From: an uncultured Planctomycetaceae bacterium | Lineage (GTDB): Bacteria > Planctomycetota > Planctomycetia > Pirellulales > UBA1268 | Direction: 5' to 3' | DNA length: 35,999 bases | Assembly: GCA_903917235.1 (NCBI GenBank) | Contig: CAIWZS010000247.1 | Location: 1 to 35,999, forward strand | Part shown: piece by piece, positions 7,573-16,767 of the stretch | Layout of the letters: every line of letters begins with the position of its first letter | Numbering within the stretch: position 1 is the first letter of the stretch | Program-made: the position numbers and the translations under genes | Notes under the pieces: generated by a model | Seen by the model: only the letters and a program-made list of their open reading frames with translations | Database searches by the model: none | Told to the model about the DNA's origin: nothing

Positions 7573-10410
7573 TCAGGGACGCGGCAGCGTGAGCCGCGCG
7601 TCGAGCACGGCACGGACGCGCGCCTGCGTCTCGGAGAGATGGGCCCGCGAGTATGCGTCGAGCTTGACGTCATCCTTCGCGAGAAGCGCCGAGATGTCGG
7701 TGTCGATCGTTCGCAGATGCTCGGCGGCGAGCGCCTGGGCGTCGGCGTTGGCGGCTCCGCCGACCGTGGCGATGCCGGCGAGCCGGGCGACATACGCCCG
7801 CTGCAGACCCCGGCGGAGCGTGTCGATCGCCGGCTTGCGGGGCGTGTAGTCGCCCGGCCCCGCGGTTCGCACCTCCGTCATGATCGACCGCGACAGTCGC
7901 TCGAGCAGTTCGGCCATCGTGAAGGCATCCTCGTCGGCCGGGATCTTCAGTTCGTTGTCGCGGATGCGGGCGAGCGCGAGCGGGTCGAGCAGCCGGCCGA
8001 GCACGCGATCCTGCCACATCAGGATCGCCTCGTGCACGGGGTAGTCCTCGCGGTCCACCTCCTGGGTGCCCCAGTGCGACCAGCGGCTCGCGGCCAGCTG
8101 GTTGTAGAGCTGGGGTGGGAACGCGAAGGGCTTCGTGGCGAAGAGCTGCGATTCGAGCAGTTCGAGCGCCTCGCGTTGCTTCGCGGGGGGCACCACGGTG
8201 AACGGCGGACGCGCGTTGGCGTCGCCGCGGTGGCTGCGCGACGTCACGAGGCCGCCGATGAGTCGCGCGGCGGTGTCCATCGCCTTGCCGTGGGTCGCCA
8301 GCAGCACGCCGAACGCCTGCCGCACCCGCTCGTAGCCGCCCCCGGAGCCGTCGGCATCGCGGGTGGCCATCCGCTCGACGACGACCGGCATCACCTGCGC
8401 GACGAGTTCGGCCCGGGCGCGGGCGAAGGCGACCAGGTCGTCGCCGAGATCGAAGCGATTGGAGAGCGGGTCGGGGTCGCCCCACTCCGTGTCCTCGTCG
8501 GTCGCATAGGCGAGCGCCGGCTCGCCGCTGCGCCCGGCGATCTTTTCGAGTTCCCCGAGTTCCCCCTCGGGTGACGACGCCGCGAGCGGCCTGTAGCCGT
8601 ACTCGATCGCCCATACGTCGTACGCGCCGAGACGCGCGGCATAGTAGTCGCCCTGCGTCCTCCCCTTCGGCATGATGTTCACGGGGATGTAGTCCATCAC
8701 GCTCGTGCTGGCGCCTCCGCTCGAGGTCTTCGCGACATCGTTGATGTCGGCGAGCGAGCGAAACGCGCTTCCCTTGAAGTTGTGCCTGAGACCGAGCGTG
8801 TGCCCCACCTCGTGCATCGTCACGAGGGTGAGCCCCTGGATCACGAGCTTCTCCTTCTCCGCCTCCGACAGGCCGCCCGGAGCGGCCGCGGCGAGCGCGG
8901 CGGCCGCCAGCGCGGTCTCGCGGGCGTGGCCGTCGAAGATCTGACAGGCCGCCGTGCCCGCCGCGCGGCACGTCGGGCAGTCGTCGTGGTCGGAGGTCCA
9001 CGCCCCGGCCCGGCGGCCCGGCGGATCGCCGCCGGTGAGCCGTGCGACCGACTGCGGCGTGAAGGTCTCGTACTCCTGCCGCCAGAACTGCAGGAAGTCG
9101 GCGTCGAAGATGATGTCGGCGTCGAGGATCTGGCCCGTGCGGGGATTGACGCGAGACGGACCCATGGCGAATCCCTGACCCGCGGTGATCCAGCGGAACG
9201 TGTTGTAGTTGACGTCCTCGGGATCCCAGTCGGTCTGGTCGGGCTGCTGTCGCACCTCGATGGCGTTGGCGAAGCCCGCCTTCTCGAACGCCTCGTTCCA
9301 CGCCTCGATGCCGTCCCGGATCGCCGCGCGGTAGCGGAAGGGCACGGTCTTCTCGATCCAGAAGACGATCGGCTTCTTCGGCGGCGAGACGGCCGCCTTC
9401 GGGTCGGCCTTCTCGAGGTTCCAGCGGTTGATGTAGCGCACGAAGCGATCCTCGTCGACCTGCTGCGAGAAGTCCTTGAGCGCCGTCACGAAGTAGCCGA
9501 CGCGGTCGTCGGCAAGCCGCGGGCGGTACGCATTCTGTGGCAGCAGGCTCAGTGAGTAGTGCACCGTCACCGTCACGCCGCGGCTGTCAGGCACGGTATC
9601 GAGGCTGGTGCTGCCGCTCGACCCGTAGGTCGCGGCCACCTCGAGTTCGACGTTGTCGGGGAAGCCCTTCACGCGGGCCCACGTCGATCGGTCGCCGGCG
9701 AAGCTGAATCCCGGCAGGCGGTTCCCGATGCGCGGCAGGTCGGAGAGGAAGATGCGTCCGAGGTCGATGACGTGCCCGCCCCCAGGGCTCGTCGTGGCGA
9801 TCGGCACGCTGAAGAGCACGCTGTCGGTGTAGGCGAGATCGACCGCCTTCTGCTCGGGGCTGCCCTTGTCGGCGAAGAAACGCACGTTCTTGCGCACGAC
9901 GTGGATGGAATCGTCGACCTTGCGGAAGACCCAGACCCAGTCGTCGCCGAATCCCAGGCTCAGCCCGCCGAGCACCGACCGATCGCCGATGCCACGCGCG
10001 ATCGAGATGAGGACGAAGAACTCCTTGTCGAGCATGGCGTTCGAGAGTTCGGCGTAGACCTTGCCGTCCTTCCGCCACAGCGGCACGAGCCCGTCCACCC
10101 GGACGGCGTCCTTCAGCAGGACGGCGAACGGGGGCGTGCCCGGCTTCGCCTCCGCGGCGGCGTTCGGCGGCGCCTGCGGCGCGGCGGGCTTTGCCGGCTC
10201 GTCCGCCGTCGCGACGCCCGCGAGCCACGCGACCACCATGACCATCAGGCTCGTCGGCCCGCATGACCCGGCCCCGGGCCGGCCCGGGGCCGGCCCGGGC
10301 TTCACGTCGAACGCCTGCGTCAGGCCGCGGCCTGACGAAGCGGCCGCCACGTCGGGAGCCTCGTCGCGAACCAGCACCATGTCGGTCATGATCATCTCCC
10401 GGTGCGTCAT
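7573..10410 (-). CDS. Zinc-dependent metalloprotease (DUF5117/DUF4953-type zincin); start uncertain within 10244-10410
   Basis: HEVGHTLGLRHNFKGS zinc motif followed by SVMDYIPVNI Met-turn. N-terminal DAVRVDGLVPLWRKDGKVYAEL...LISIARGIG resembles the DUF5117 region. The ORF track runs to 11388, but the sequence upstream of ~10410 does not look like this family. Confidence 0.85.
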   Translation of the reverse strand: MTHREMIMTDMVLVRDEAPDVAAASSGRGLTQAFDVKPGPAPGRPGAGSCGPTSLMVMVVAWLAGVATADEPAKPAAPQAPPNAAAEAKPGTPPFAVLLKDAVRVDGLVPLWRKDGKVYAELSNAMLDKEFFVLISIARGIGDRSVLGGLSLGFGDDWVWVFRKVDDSIHVVRKNVRFFADKGSPEQKAVDLAYTDSVLFSVPIATTSPGGGHVIDLGRIFLSDLPRIGNRLPGFSFAGDRSTWARVKGFPDNVELEVAATYGSSGSTSLDTVPDSRGVTVTVHYSLSLLPQNAYRPRLADDRVGYFVTALKDFSQQVDEDRFVRYINRWNLEKADPKAAVSPPKKPIVFWIEKTVPFRYRAAIRDGIEAWNEAFEKAGFANAIEVRQQPDQTDWDPEDVNYNTFRWITAGQGFAMGPSRVNPRTGQILDADIIFDADFLQFWRQEYETFTPQSVARLTGGDPPGRRAGAWTSDHDDCPTCRAAGTAACQIFDGHARETALAAAALAAAAPGGLSEAEKEKLVIQGLTLVTMHEVGHTLGLRHNFKGSAFRSLADINDVAKTSSGGASTSVMDYIPVNIMPKGRTQGDYYAARLGAYDVWAIEYGYRPLAASSPEGELGELEKIAGRSGEPALAYATDEDTEWGDPDPLSNRFDLGDDLVAFARARAELVAQVMPVVVERMATRDADGSGGGYERVRQAFGVLLATHGKAMDTAARLIGGLVTSRSHRGDANARPPFTVVPPAKQREALELLESQLFATKPFAFPPQLYNQLAASRWSHWGTQEVDREDYPVHEAILMWQDRVLGRLLDPLALARIRDNELKIPADEDAFTMAELLERLSRSIMTEVRTAGPGDYTPRKPAIDTLRRGLQRAYVARLAGIATVGGAANADAQALAAEHLRTIDTDISALLAKDDVKLDAYSRAHLSETQARVRAVLDARLTLPRP
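10268..10293. repeat. 26-bp perfect GC-only palindrome
   Basis: CCGGCCCCGGGCC|GGCCCGGGGCCGG; lies inside the predicted N-terminus of the metalloprotease. Confidence 0.85.
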
Positions 10411-10549
10411 CACCGATCCTCGAGGACCGGTGCGACGTCGCATGCCGACCACCGCCCTCATCCGTCGAGCGTACCATCGCCCGGAACGCCCGACCAACGT
10501 CCGCTCAGGCCGGAATATCCTCTTGGAAGGCACGATCACACCCGCTGCG

Positions 10550-11692
10550 GTGACGCCGTCGGGCGCCGGGCCGACGGACCTCGGGTCCATCGCGGCGACC
10601 TGGCTGGGCGAGCGACCGACGCGGCTCGAGTCGCTGGGCTCCGGTGGCCTCAGCGGTGCGCCGGTCGTGCGGGTGGGGCGAGCCGGCGGCTGCGATGTGG
10701 TGCTCAAGCGTGTCGCCGGCGACGCGGCTGCGGCAGGCCGTGCCGCCTGGGTGCACACGCTCATCCACCGCGCGCGGTCGCACGGCGTCCGTGAACTCGC
10801 GACGCCGCTTTCCACGCCGGCCGGGGCCACGCTCGTCGCCGATACCGGGGGCGGCGTCTGGGAACTGGTGCCATTCATGACGGGTCGTCCGCTCGAGCGA
10901 CCCTCGACGGTCGAGGTCGCTCGCGCGATGGATGTGCTCGCGCGCCTGCATGAGGCGTGGGGTTCGGATGCGGGCGACGGTGGGCCACCGCAGGCATCCG
11001 CTCCTCCCCCCTCGGTCGTCCGTCGGATCGAGCAGGCGCGGACGCTCGCGCGCCTGCCATGGTCGCTGCGTCGCGACCGCTGTCTGCCCCTCCTGTCGGC
11101 CATCACGGGCGGTGCCGATGCCATGGCGCCGCTCGTGGCTGACGTCATGGAGACGTGGGAGCGTGCGATCGTGATGTTCACGGCGCTCGACGGCACCCGC
11201 ATCGTGCGTCGGGTCGCCGGGATGGGGCCGGCCCCCCTGCCCCTCCAGCCGGCGCTCCGCGACGTCTGGTTCGACCACGTGCTTTTCGAGGGGCTTCCGG
11301 CGGGGGGGCCGCCCAGCGATCGGCACGCTCGGGTCGCCGCCGTGATCGATCTGCACGGTGCGGGCGTCGACTCACCGGCGACCGACATCGCGCGGCTCGC
11401 CGGGAGCTGGTGGTCGCCCGATCTCGGCGTTGCTTGTGATGCGTGGCTCGCCGCTGCGGTGGACCGCTACTCCGACCGTCGCGCGCTCGGTGCGGGTGAG
11501 CGGGCGCTCGTGCCCTGGCTGCACGCGGTCGGCGTGATCTGCTCGCTGGACAACTGGTTTCGGTGGGTCTTGGAGGAGCGCCGCGTGTTTGCCGACGCTC
11601 CTCGCGTGCGCGCGAGGCTCGCGCGTCTGGTCGAGGCGCTGCCCGGCTCGCTCGCATGGCTTGCCGTGGATTCGGCGGCGAGCCGGGTTTGA
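10550..11692 (+). CDS. APH/choline-kinase-like phosphotransferase; start uncertain (GTG 10550 proposed)
   Basis: CDVVLKRVAGD (ATP-binding Lys), WELVPFMTGRPLERP, LQPALRDVWFDHVLFEG (catalytic loop), AAVIDLHGAGVDSPATDIARLAGSWW (metal loop). Confidence 0.6.
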   Translation: MTPSGAGPTDLGSIAATWLGERPTRLESLGSGGLSGAPVVRVGRAGGCDVVLKRVAGDAAAAGRAAWVHTLIHRARSHGVRELATPLSTPAGATLVADTGGGVWELVPFMTGRPLERPSTVEVARAMDVLARLHEAWGSDAGDGGPPQASAPPPSVVRRIEQARTLARLPWSLRRDRCLPLLSAITGGADAMAPLVADVMETWERAIVMFTALDGTRIVRRVAGMGPAPLPLQPALRDVWFDHVLFEGLPAGGPPSDRHARVAAVIDLHGAGVDSPATDIARLAGSWWSPDLGVACDAWLAAAVDRYSDRRALGAGERALVPWLHAVGVICSLDNWFRWVLEERRVFADAPRVRARLARLVEALPGSLAWLAVDSAASRV

Positions 11693-11718
11693 CCGGTGAA
11701 AACGCGACCTCGTACACT
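11689..11718 (+). promoter_or_regulatory. Candidate sigma70-type promoter for dsbD
   Basis: TTGACC (11689-11694), 18-bp spacer, TACACT (11713-11718), at the end of the preceding gene and ~145 bp before the likely dsbD ATG. Confidence 0.35.
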
Positions 11719-11837
11719 CGTGTGGTGGGAGTGCGTCAAGGAGGAGCCCGACGAGGCGCGGAGTCGGTCGGCGTTCGCTCCGATCCCCGGCAGGGCGGAC
11801 GACATGGCTTGCGACCGGCTCGAACGCGCGATCGTCG

Positions 11838-11865
11838 ATGCTCCCCGCCGCGCGGCGGGGAGCAT
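11838..11865. repeat. 28-bp perfect palindrome abutting a candidate dsbD start codon
   Basis: ATGCTCCCCGCCGC|GCGGCGGGGAGCAT; its last two bases are the first two of ATG 11864. Confidence 0.85.
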
Positions 11866-14353
11866 GGCCACGGCCGCGATTCCGTCTCGGCGACGAGCCG
11901 TACGGTCAGGCGGGCCCTGGGTGCGGCGCGCGACGACGGCCGTCGTCGTGCTCAGCATCGGGTGCGCGTGGGCGGCTGGTGTCCGAGGGGCCGATCGGCC
12001 GGTCCTCCCTGGAACGGCTGCAGGTCGCCCGCTTCCCCAGATCGGGGGCGGTGATCCGCTCGAGTTTCTTCGGGACGGGGCCGCGGGGCCGGTCACGGTC
12101 ACGGCCTCGATCGAGCCCGGGGTGGCGGGCATGCCCGACGTGCTCGCCGTGACGGCGACCGCGGAGCCTGGCTGGCACTTCTACTCGTTGACACAGAAGT
12201 CGGGCGGCCCGCTGCCGACCCGCATCGAGATCGCGAGCGATTCATCGCGGCAGGTCACGGCGGCCTTCATGCCCGATCCGCGGCCGGTGCGGCACACCGT
12301 CGACGACATCCCGGCGTGGAAGGGGCTCGTCGTGGAGGAGCATGCCGGCACGGTCACCTGGAGGGCCCCGCTCAACGCCCCGTCCGGCGGCGGCACCGTG
12401 CGCGGCGGCGTGACGATGCAGCTCTGTCGCGACAACGCCTGCAGCCCGCCGGAGACGTTCGCCTTCGAGGCGACGGCACCCGCCGCGGGCGGAGCGGAGG
12501 CGGGAGTCCGCCACCGTCCCGAGCGGGCGCATGCCTCGGTGTCGGCGGTCGTGCGGTCGCCGCGCGAGGCGGGCGGAAAGGCTGTCCTGCCGATCGTGCT
12601 CGCCATCGAGCCGGAGGAGGGCTGGCATGCGTACGCGCCATCGTCCCAGGGCACGAGCGGCGTCGGCGAGGGCCGACCCACGATCGTCGCACTTGATCCG
12701 GCGGGCACGCCTCCGACGGTACGCGAGGTCGTCGTCGCCAGCGTCACGCCGAGCCAGTCCCCGGAACTGTCCGCAGCCGGTGGCGTGGACGGTCCGCTCG
12801 TGCTGCACGTGCTCGTCGATCCGGCGACGGTCGTCGGCCCGTTCGATCTCCTCCTCGGCCTGCAGACGTGCACGGAGACGAGCTGCGATCCCCCGGCGGG
12901 CGTCCGGCTCACGGTGCGGCCCGTCGAGGGCCGGTCGCCCGAACTGGTGTTCGCGGAGGCCAGATATGCCGAGGCGGCCCGCGCGCCGCTGTCCGTGACG
13001 AGCGCACCGAGCGTGCTGTCGGCGGTCGGTGGTGACGACGCCGCGGCGGCCGTGTCGGCGCGTGCGCGGGCCGGACTCACCCTACCGCTCGCCCTGCTCA
13101 TGGGACTCGCGGGAGGCCTCATCCTCAACCTGATGCCGTGCGTCCTGCCGGTGCTCGGTCTCAAGCTCATGTCGTTCGCGCAGCAGTCGGGCCGGGCCCG
13201 CCGCGAGGTGTTCGAGATGAACCTGTGGTACTGCGCGGGGCTCTTCGCCGTGTTCTTCGTGCTCGCGACGGCCAGCGTGGCGGCGAACATCGGCCTCGGA
13301 AGCGCGAACCTGGCATGGGGCGAGCAGTTCACGTCCGCCGGCTTCAACATCACGATGGCCGGCATCGTCTTCGCCTTCGCGCTGTCGTTCCTCGGCGTCT
13401 GGGAGCTGCCGATCCCCGGCTTCATCGGTGAACAGGCCGGTCACGTGCAGACCCGCGAGGGCCCCATGGGGGCGTTCCTCAAGGGCGTGCTCAGCACGGT
13501 GCTCGCGACGCCCTGCAGCGGGCCGTTCCTCGGTCCCGTGCTCGGATTCACGCTCACGCAGCCGACGATCGTGACCTACGCGGTCTTCGGCGCGATCGCG
13601 ACGGGCATGGCCCTGCCCTACATCCTCGTCGGCGTCTTCCCGGGCCTCGTGCGCTTCATGCCACGGCCGGGGGCGTGGATGACGACGTTCAAGGAGCTTC
13701 TCGGCTTCGTGATGCTCGGCACCGTGGCGTTCCTCCTGACGTTTCTGCCGTCCAGCTGGTTCGTGCCGACCTTCGTCATGCTGATCGGCATCTGGATGGG
13801 CTGCTGGTGGGTGGGGCGGGCGCAGGAGCGGAGCGGTGCCGTCGGCTTCGGACGTTGGGTGCAGGGGGCCACGATCGGCGTCGCCGTCGGCACGGCGTCC
13901 TTCATGCTCTTGGGGCCGGTGGCGTCGGTCATCGACTGGCAGACGCCGTTCACCCGGGCCCGGATCACGGAATTGCGCGCGCAGGGCAATACGGTGCTCG
14001 TCGACTTTTCCGCCGACTGGTGCCTCACCTGCAAGGCCAATCTCCGATTCGCCATCGAAACGCCGCGCGTGCGCACGGCGATCGAGCGCAACCGGGTCGT
14101 GCCGGTGCTCGCCGACTGGACCGAGCCCTCCGACGAGATCAAGCTCGCGCTCGAGAGCCTCGGCAGCAAGTCGATCCCGGTCCTCGCGATCTTTCCGGCA
14201 GGCGAACCCGGTGGCCCGCCCCCCGAGCCGATCGTGCTGCGCGACCTGCTCACGGAGGCGCAGGTGCTCGAGGCGATCGAGCGCGCGGGTCCATCCTGCT
14301 GCCCGCCGCCGGAGATTCGGGCCGCGTCGGCGCCCTCACCGGCCGGACGATAG
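11864..14353 (+). CDS. dsbD: Thiol:disulfide interchange protein DsbD (start 11864 or 11804)
   Basis: Signal peptide, two N-terminal DsbD-alpha-like domains, transmembrane block (LILNLMPCVLPVLGLKLMSF, FLKGVLSTVLATPCSGPFLGPVLGF) and C-terminal thioredoxin domain (VDFSADWCLTCKANL). Confidence 0.92.
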   Translation: MATAAIPSRRRAVRSGGPWVRRATTAVVVLSIGCAWAAGVRGADRPVLPGTAAGRPLPQIGGGDPLEFLRDGAAGPVTVTASIEPGVAGMPDVLAVTATAEPGWHFYSLTQKSGGPLPTRIEIASDSSRQVTAAFMPDPRPVRHTVDDIPAWKGLVVEEHAGTVTWRAPLNAPSGGGTVRGGVTMQLCRDNACSPPETFAFEATAPAAGGAEAGVRHRPERAHASVSAVVRSPREAGGKAVLPIVLAIEPEEGWHAYAPSSQGTSGVGEGRPTIVALDPAGTPPTVREVVVASVTPSQSPELSAAGGVDGPLVLHVLVDPATVVGPFDLLLGLQTCTETSCDPPAGVRLTVRPVEGRSPELVFAEARYAEAARAPLSVTSAPSVLSAVGGDDAAAAVSARARAGLTLPLALLMGLAGGLILNLMPCVLPVLGLKLMSFAQQSGRARREVFEMNLWYCAGLFAVFFVLATASVAANIGLGSANLAWGEQFTSAGFNITMAGIVFAFALSFLGVWELPIPGFIGEQAGHVQTREGPMGAFLKGVLSTVLATPCSGPFLGPVLGFTLTQPTIVTYAVFGAIATGMALPYILVGVFPGLVRFMPRPGAWMTTFKELLGFVMLGTVAFLLTFLPSSWFVPTFVMLIGIWMGCWWVGRAQERSGAVGFGRWVQGATIGVAVGTASFMLLGPVASVIDWQTPFTRARITELRAQGNTVLVDFSADWCLTCKANLRFAIETPRVRTAIERNRVVPVLADWTEPSDEIKLALESLGSKSIPVLAIFPAGEPGGPPPEPIVLRDLLTEAQVLEAIERAGPSCCPPPEIRAASAPSPAGR

Positions 14354-14522
14354 CCCCGTCACAGGCGACGCACGCGGGGCAGTCGCTCGGGTTCACCCGG
14401 CGTGATGCCGACCGCAGGTCTGCCCGCATCTCCCGATGGAGGGGACACGCGATCCACCGAGTGTTGCGATCGCAGCCGGATCCCGCACAGGATGGTGACC
14501 GCAAGGGAAGCAGGTCTGATGG

Positions 14523-16442
14523 TCAGAAGGACCAGCGGCGCGGTTTGCCTGCGGGCAGAGAGAGCGTGATCTCGTCGAGATCAACGGCTGGAGATCCCTG
14601 GGGCAAATAGAGTCGGAGGATGCCAGCCTTTTCCTCGACGGGCAGTTCGAGGGTCACGGCCTCCCATACGGAATCACCGGAGACCTTGTAGGGCACGGAG
14701 AGCGACTCGGCACCGCCAGTTTCACTCAAGAGAACGACTCTTCCTTCTCCGGCCTGTGGTGCTCGAATCCGGAACATGATTCGGGCGGTGCCGGGTGTGA
14801 TTCCGGCAGCGACGCCAAGGAAGGAGCGAGCCCCTGTCGATTGGACGGTGAGGACACCGTCGTGGACGACGGCCTCGCCGGCCCGGTTCTTCCATCCTCC
14901 GGGGAGCTCGTGGGACGCGGGGGCCTTTTTTTTGGCGGTGGCATCGGCATTCGACGGACCTTTGCCAAAGTTGGGATTGAGCACGGGAATGACCGCCTCG
15001 TTTTCCACCAGGTGACGCTGCAACAGTTCGTTCAGATCAGAGGCAAGCTCGGGCTTCTCATGCACGAGGTTGTGATGCTCGCCGGGATCCTCGGAGAGGT
15101 CGTAGAGTTCAAGTTCATCGGAGCCGTTGTCAGCCCGCGCGTAGAAACGGATGAGCTTGAAGCGTCCCTCACGGATGGAGGAGCCGGCGTAGAAGCCGTC
15201 CATCACGGCATCGCGACGGGCGTCTCCGTGCGGGAAGTGACAGAAGATGTGCGTCCGCGGTGAAGGCCCGCCTTGGAGCGCGGATACCTGGTCGAAGCCG
15301 TCCATCTTCTGCCCGGCCTTGGGCTCGACGCCGCAAGCCCCGAGGATGGTCGGGTAGAGGTCCGTGGACTGCATGAGGAAGTCGGCGGTCGAGCCCGGCT
15401 TCACGACGCCGGGCCAGACGACGATGCCTGGTTCGCGCGTGCCACCCTCGTAGAGCGACGCCTTGCCGCTGCGGAAGGGCAGATTGCTGGTCGCGGGAAT
15501 CTCGGCGTAGCCCTCGGGATCCGTTTGTTTGGGGGGATAGGCGTAGCCGCCGTTGTCCGACCAAAACACGATGAGCGTGTTGTCGGCTTCGCCCGACTCA
15601 TCGAGGTGCCGCAGGAGCCGCCCGACGGCGTCGTCCATGCTCTTGACCATGGCGGCAAAGAGCGGGTTTCTCTGCGGATTGGCCGGGTCGGTTTTCTGGC
15701 GGAAATACCCCACGTAATCCGCGCGTGCGTTCCAGGGCGAGTGGACGGAGAACAGCCAGAAGTTGATGAAGAAAGGCCGCCCCTTGCTGGAGCGGATGAA
15801 TGCGCCGGCCTCGTCGGCCATGCGCTCATCCACGTGGCGGCCGATGTCGTCCTTGATTGCCGGGTCGCTGATGAACCTTTCCCAAGGTGCCAGGTAGCCT
15901 CCGAGCGGGCCGGCGGCCCGCGGGGCGTGCGGCCAATCGAGATCGAATCCCTGGTCCTTCGGTTCGTACGCGTCTCCGGGAGCCATGTTGTGTCCGAGGT
16001 GCCACTTTCCAAAATGACCGGTGGCGTATCCCGCGTCTCGGAGTGCTTCAGCGAGCGTGTGATACGTCGGCTTCAGGCGGGTGACTGAATTGGCGACGTT
16101 CACGCGCGCGTTGCCCGACACGAGTTTCTTCGTCAAGATCACCTTCGCGCTATGGCAGGCCGGAGCGGTAATGCCCGTGCGAGCTGGATTCTGTCCGACC
16201 ATGATGCTCGAACGTGTCGGAGAACACAGGGGGCTGGCGGAGTAGGCGTTGGTCAAACGAACGCCGCGTGATGCGAGTCGGTCGATGTTCGGTGTTTCGT
16301 AATAGGTGCTGCCGAAGCACCCCACGTCGTGGGCTCCCAGATCATCGGCGAGGATCAAGACAACGTTGGGGCGGTCCGCCGCACGTGCCGTGAACGGCGC
16401 GAGCAGCAGCGTGACGAGTATCCCGAGGCGTACGTGTTTCAT
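14523..16442 (-). CDS. Secreted sulfatase (arylsulfatase-type) with C-terminal accessory domain
   Basis: PNVVLILADDLGAHDVGCFGSTYYETPNIDRLASRGVRLTNAYSASPLCSPTRSSIMVGQNPARTG: C-S-P-T-R formylglycine motif. Also HFGKWHLGH and ELYDLSEDPGEHHNL. Confidence 0.96.
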   Translation of the reverse strand: MKHVRLGILVTLLLAPFTARAADRPNVVLILADDLGAHDVGCFGSTYYETPNIDRLASRGVRLTNAYSASPLCSPTRSSIMVGQNPARTGITAPACHSAKVILTKKLVSGNARVNVANSVTRLKPTYHTLAEALRDAGYATGHFGKWHLGHNMAPGDAYEPKDQGFDLDWPHAPRAAGPLGGYLAPWERFISDPAIKDDIGRHVDERMADEAGAFIRSSKGRPFFINFWLFSVHSPWNARADYVGYFRQKTDPANPQRNPLFAAMVKSMDDAVGRLLRHLDESGEADNTLIVFWSDNGGYAYPPKQTDPEGYAEIPATSNLPFRSGKASLYEGGTREPGIVVWPGVVKPGSTADFLMQSTDLYPTILGACGVEPKAGQKMDGFDQVSALQGGPSPRTHIFCHFPHGDARRDAVMDGFYAGSSIREGRFKLIRFYARADNGSDELELYDLSEDPGEHHNLVHEKPELASDLNELLQRHLVENEAVIPVLNPNFGKGPSNADATAKKKAPASHELPGGWKNRAGEAVVHDGVLTVQSTGARSFLGVAAGITPGTARIMFRIRAPQAGEGRVVLLSETGGAESLSVPYKVSGDSVWEAVTLELPVEEKAGILRLYLPQGSPAVDLDEITLSLPAGKPRRWSF

Positions 16443-16767
16443 CGTCGTGCTGAAAAAGCATGGAGCGAACGGGGCGGAGCCGATCCGGGGAAGGATAGCC
16501 CGATCAAGAGCTCGCCGCGACCGTTTTCCGGGGGTGTGTCGGAGGTACGGGCGACCTCTGGCGGGTTGTTGCCGACATGCTCCACGACGCTCTTGGGTTC
16601 GACGAAGCTGTGATCCCCGCGTTCAATAGCGGGTTGGTCCAGGAGCGCTCGGAGCCCCCGAGCCTGGATGCCATACTCGGGGGCCTTCGGAACGGCAGAT
16701 GCGCCCACCGGAGTGGATCGTGCATGCACGCCGGACGAGCCGTGCTCAAGCAGTGAGGGGTCTTTCG

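Noticed and set aside
10411-11388. Extension of the metalloprotease ORF upstream of 10410 on the minus strand
   Set aside because: This part is antisense to the phosphotransferase and has low-complexity shadow-frame composition. A start at or below 10410 is more likely.
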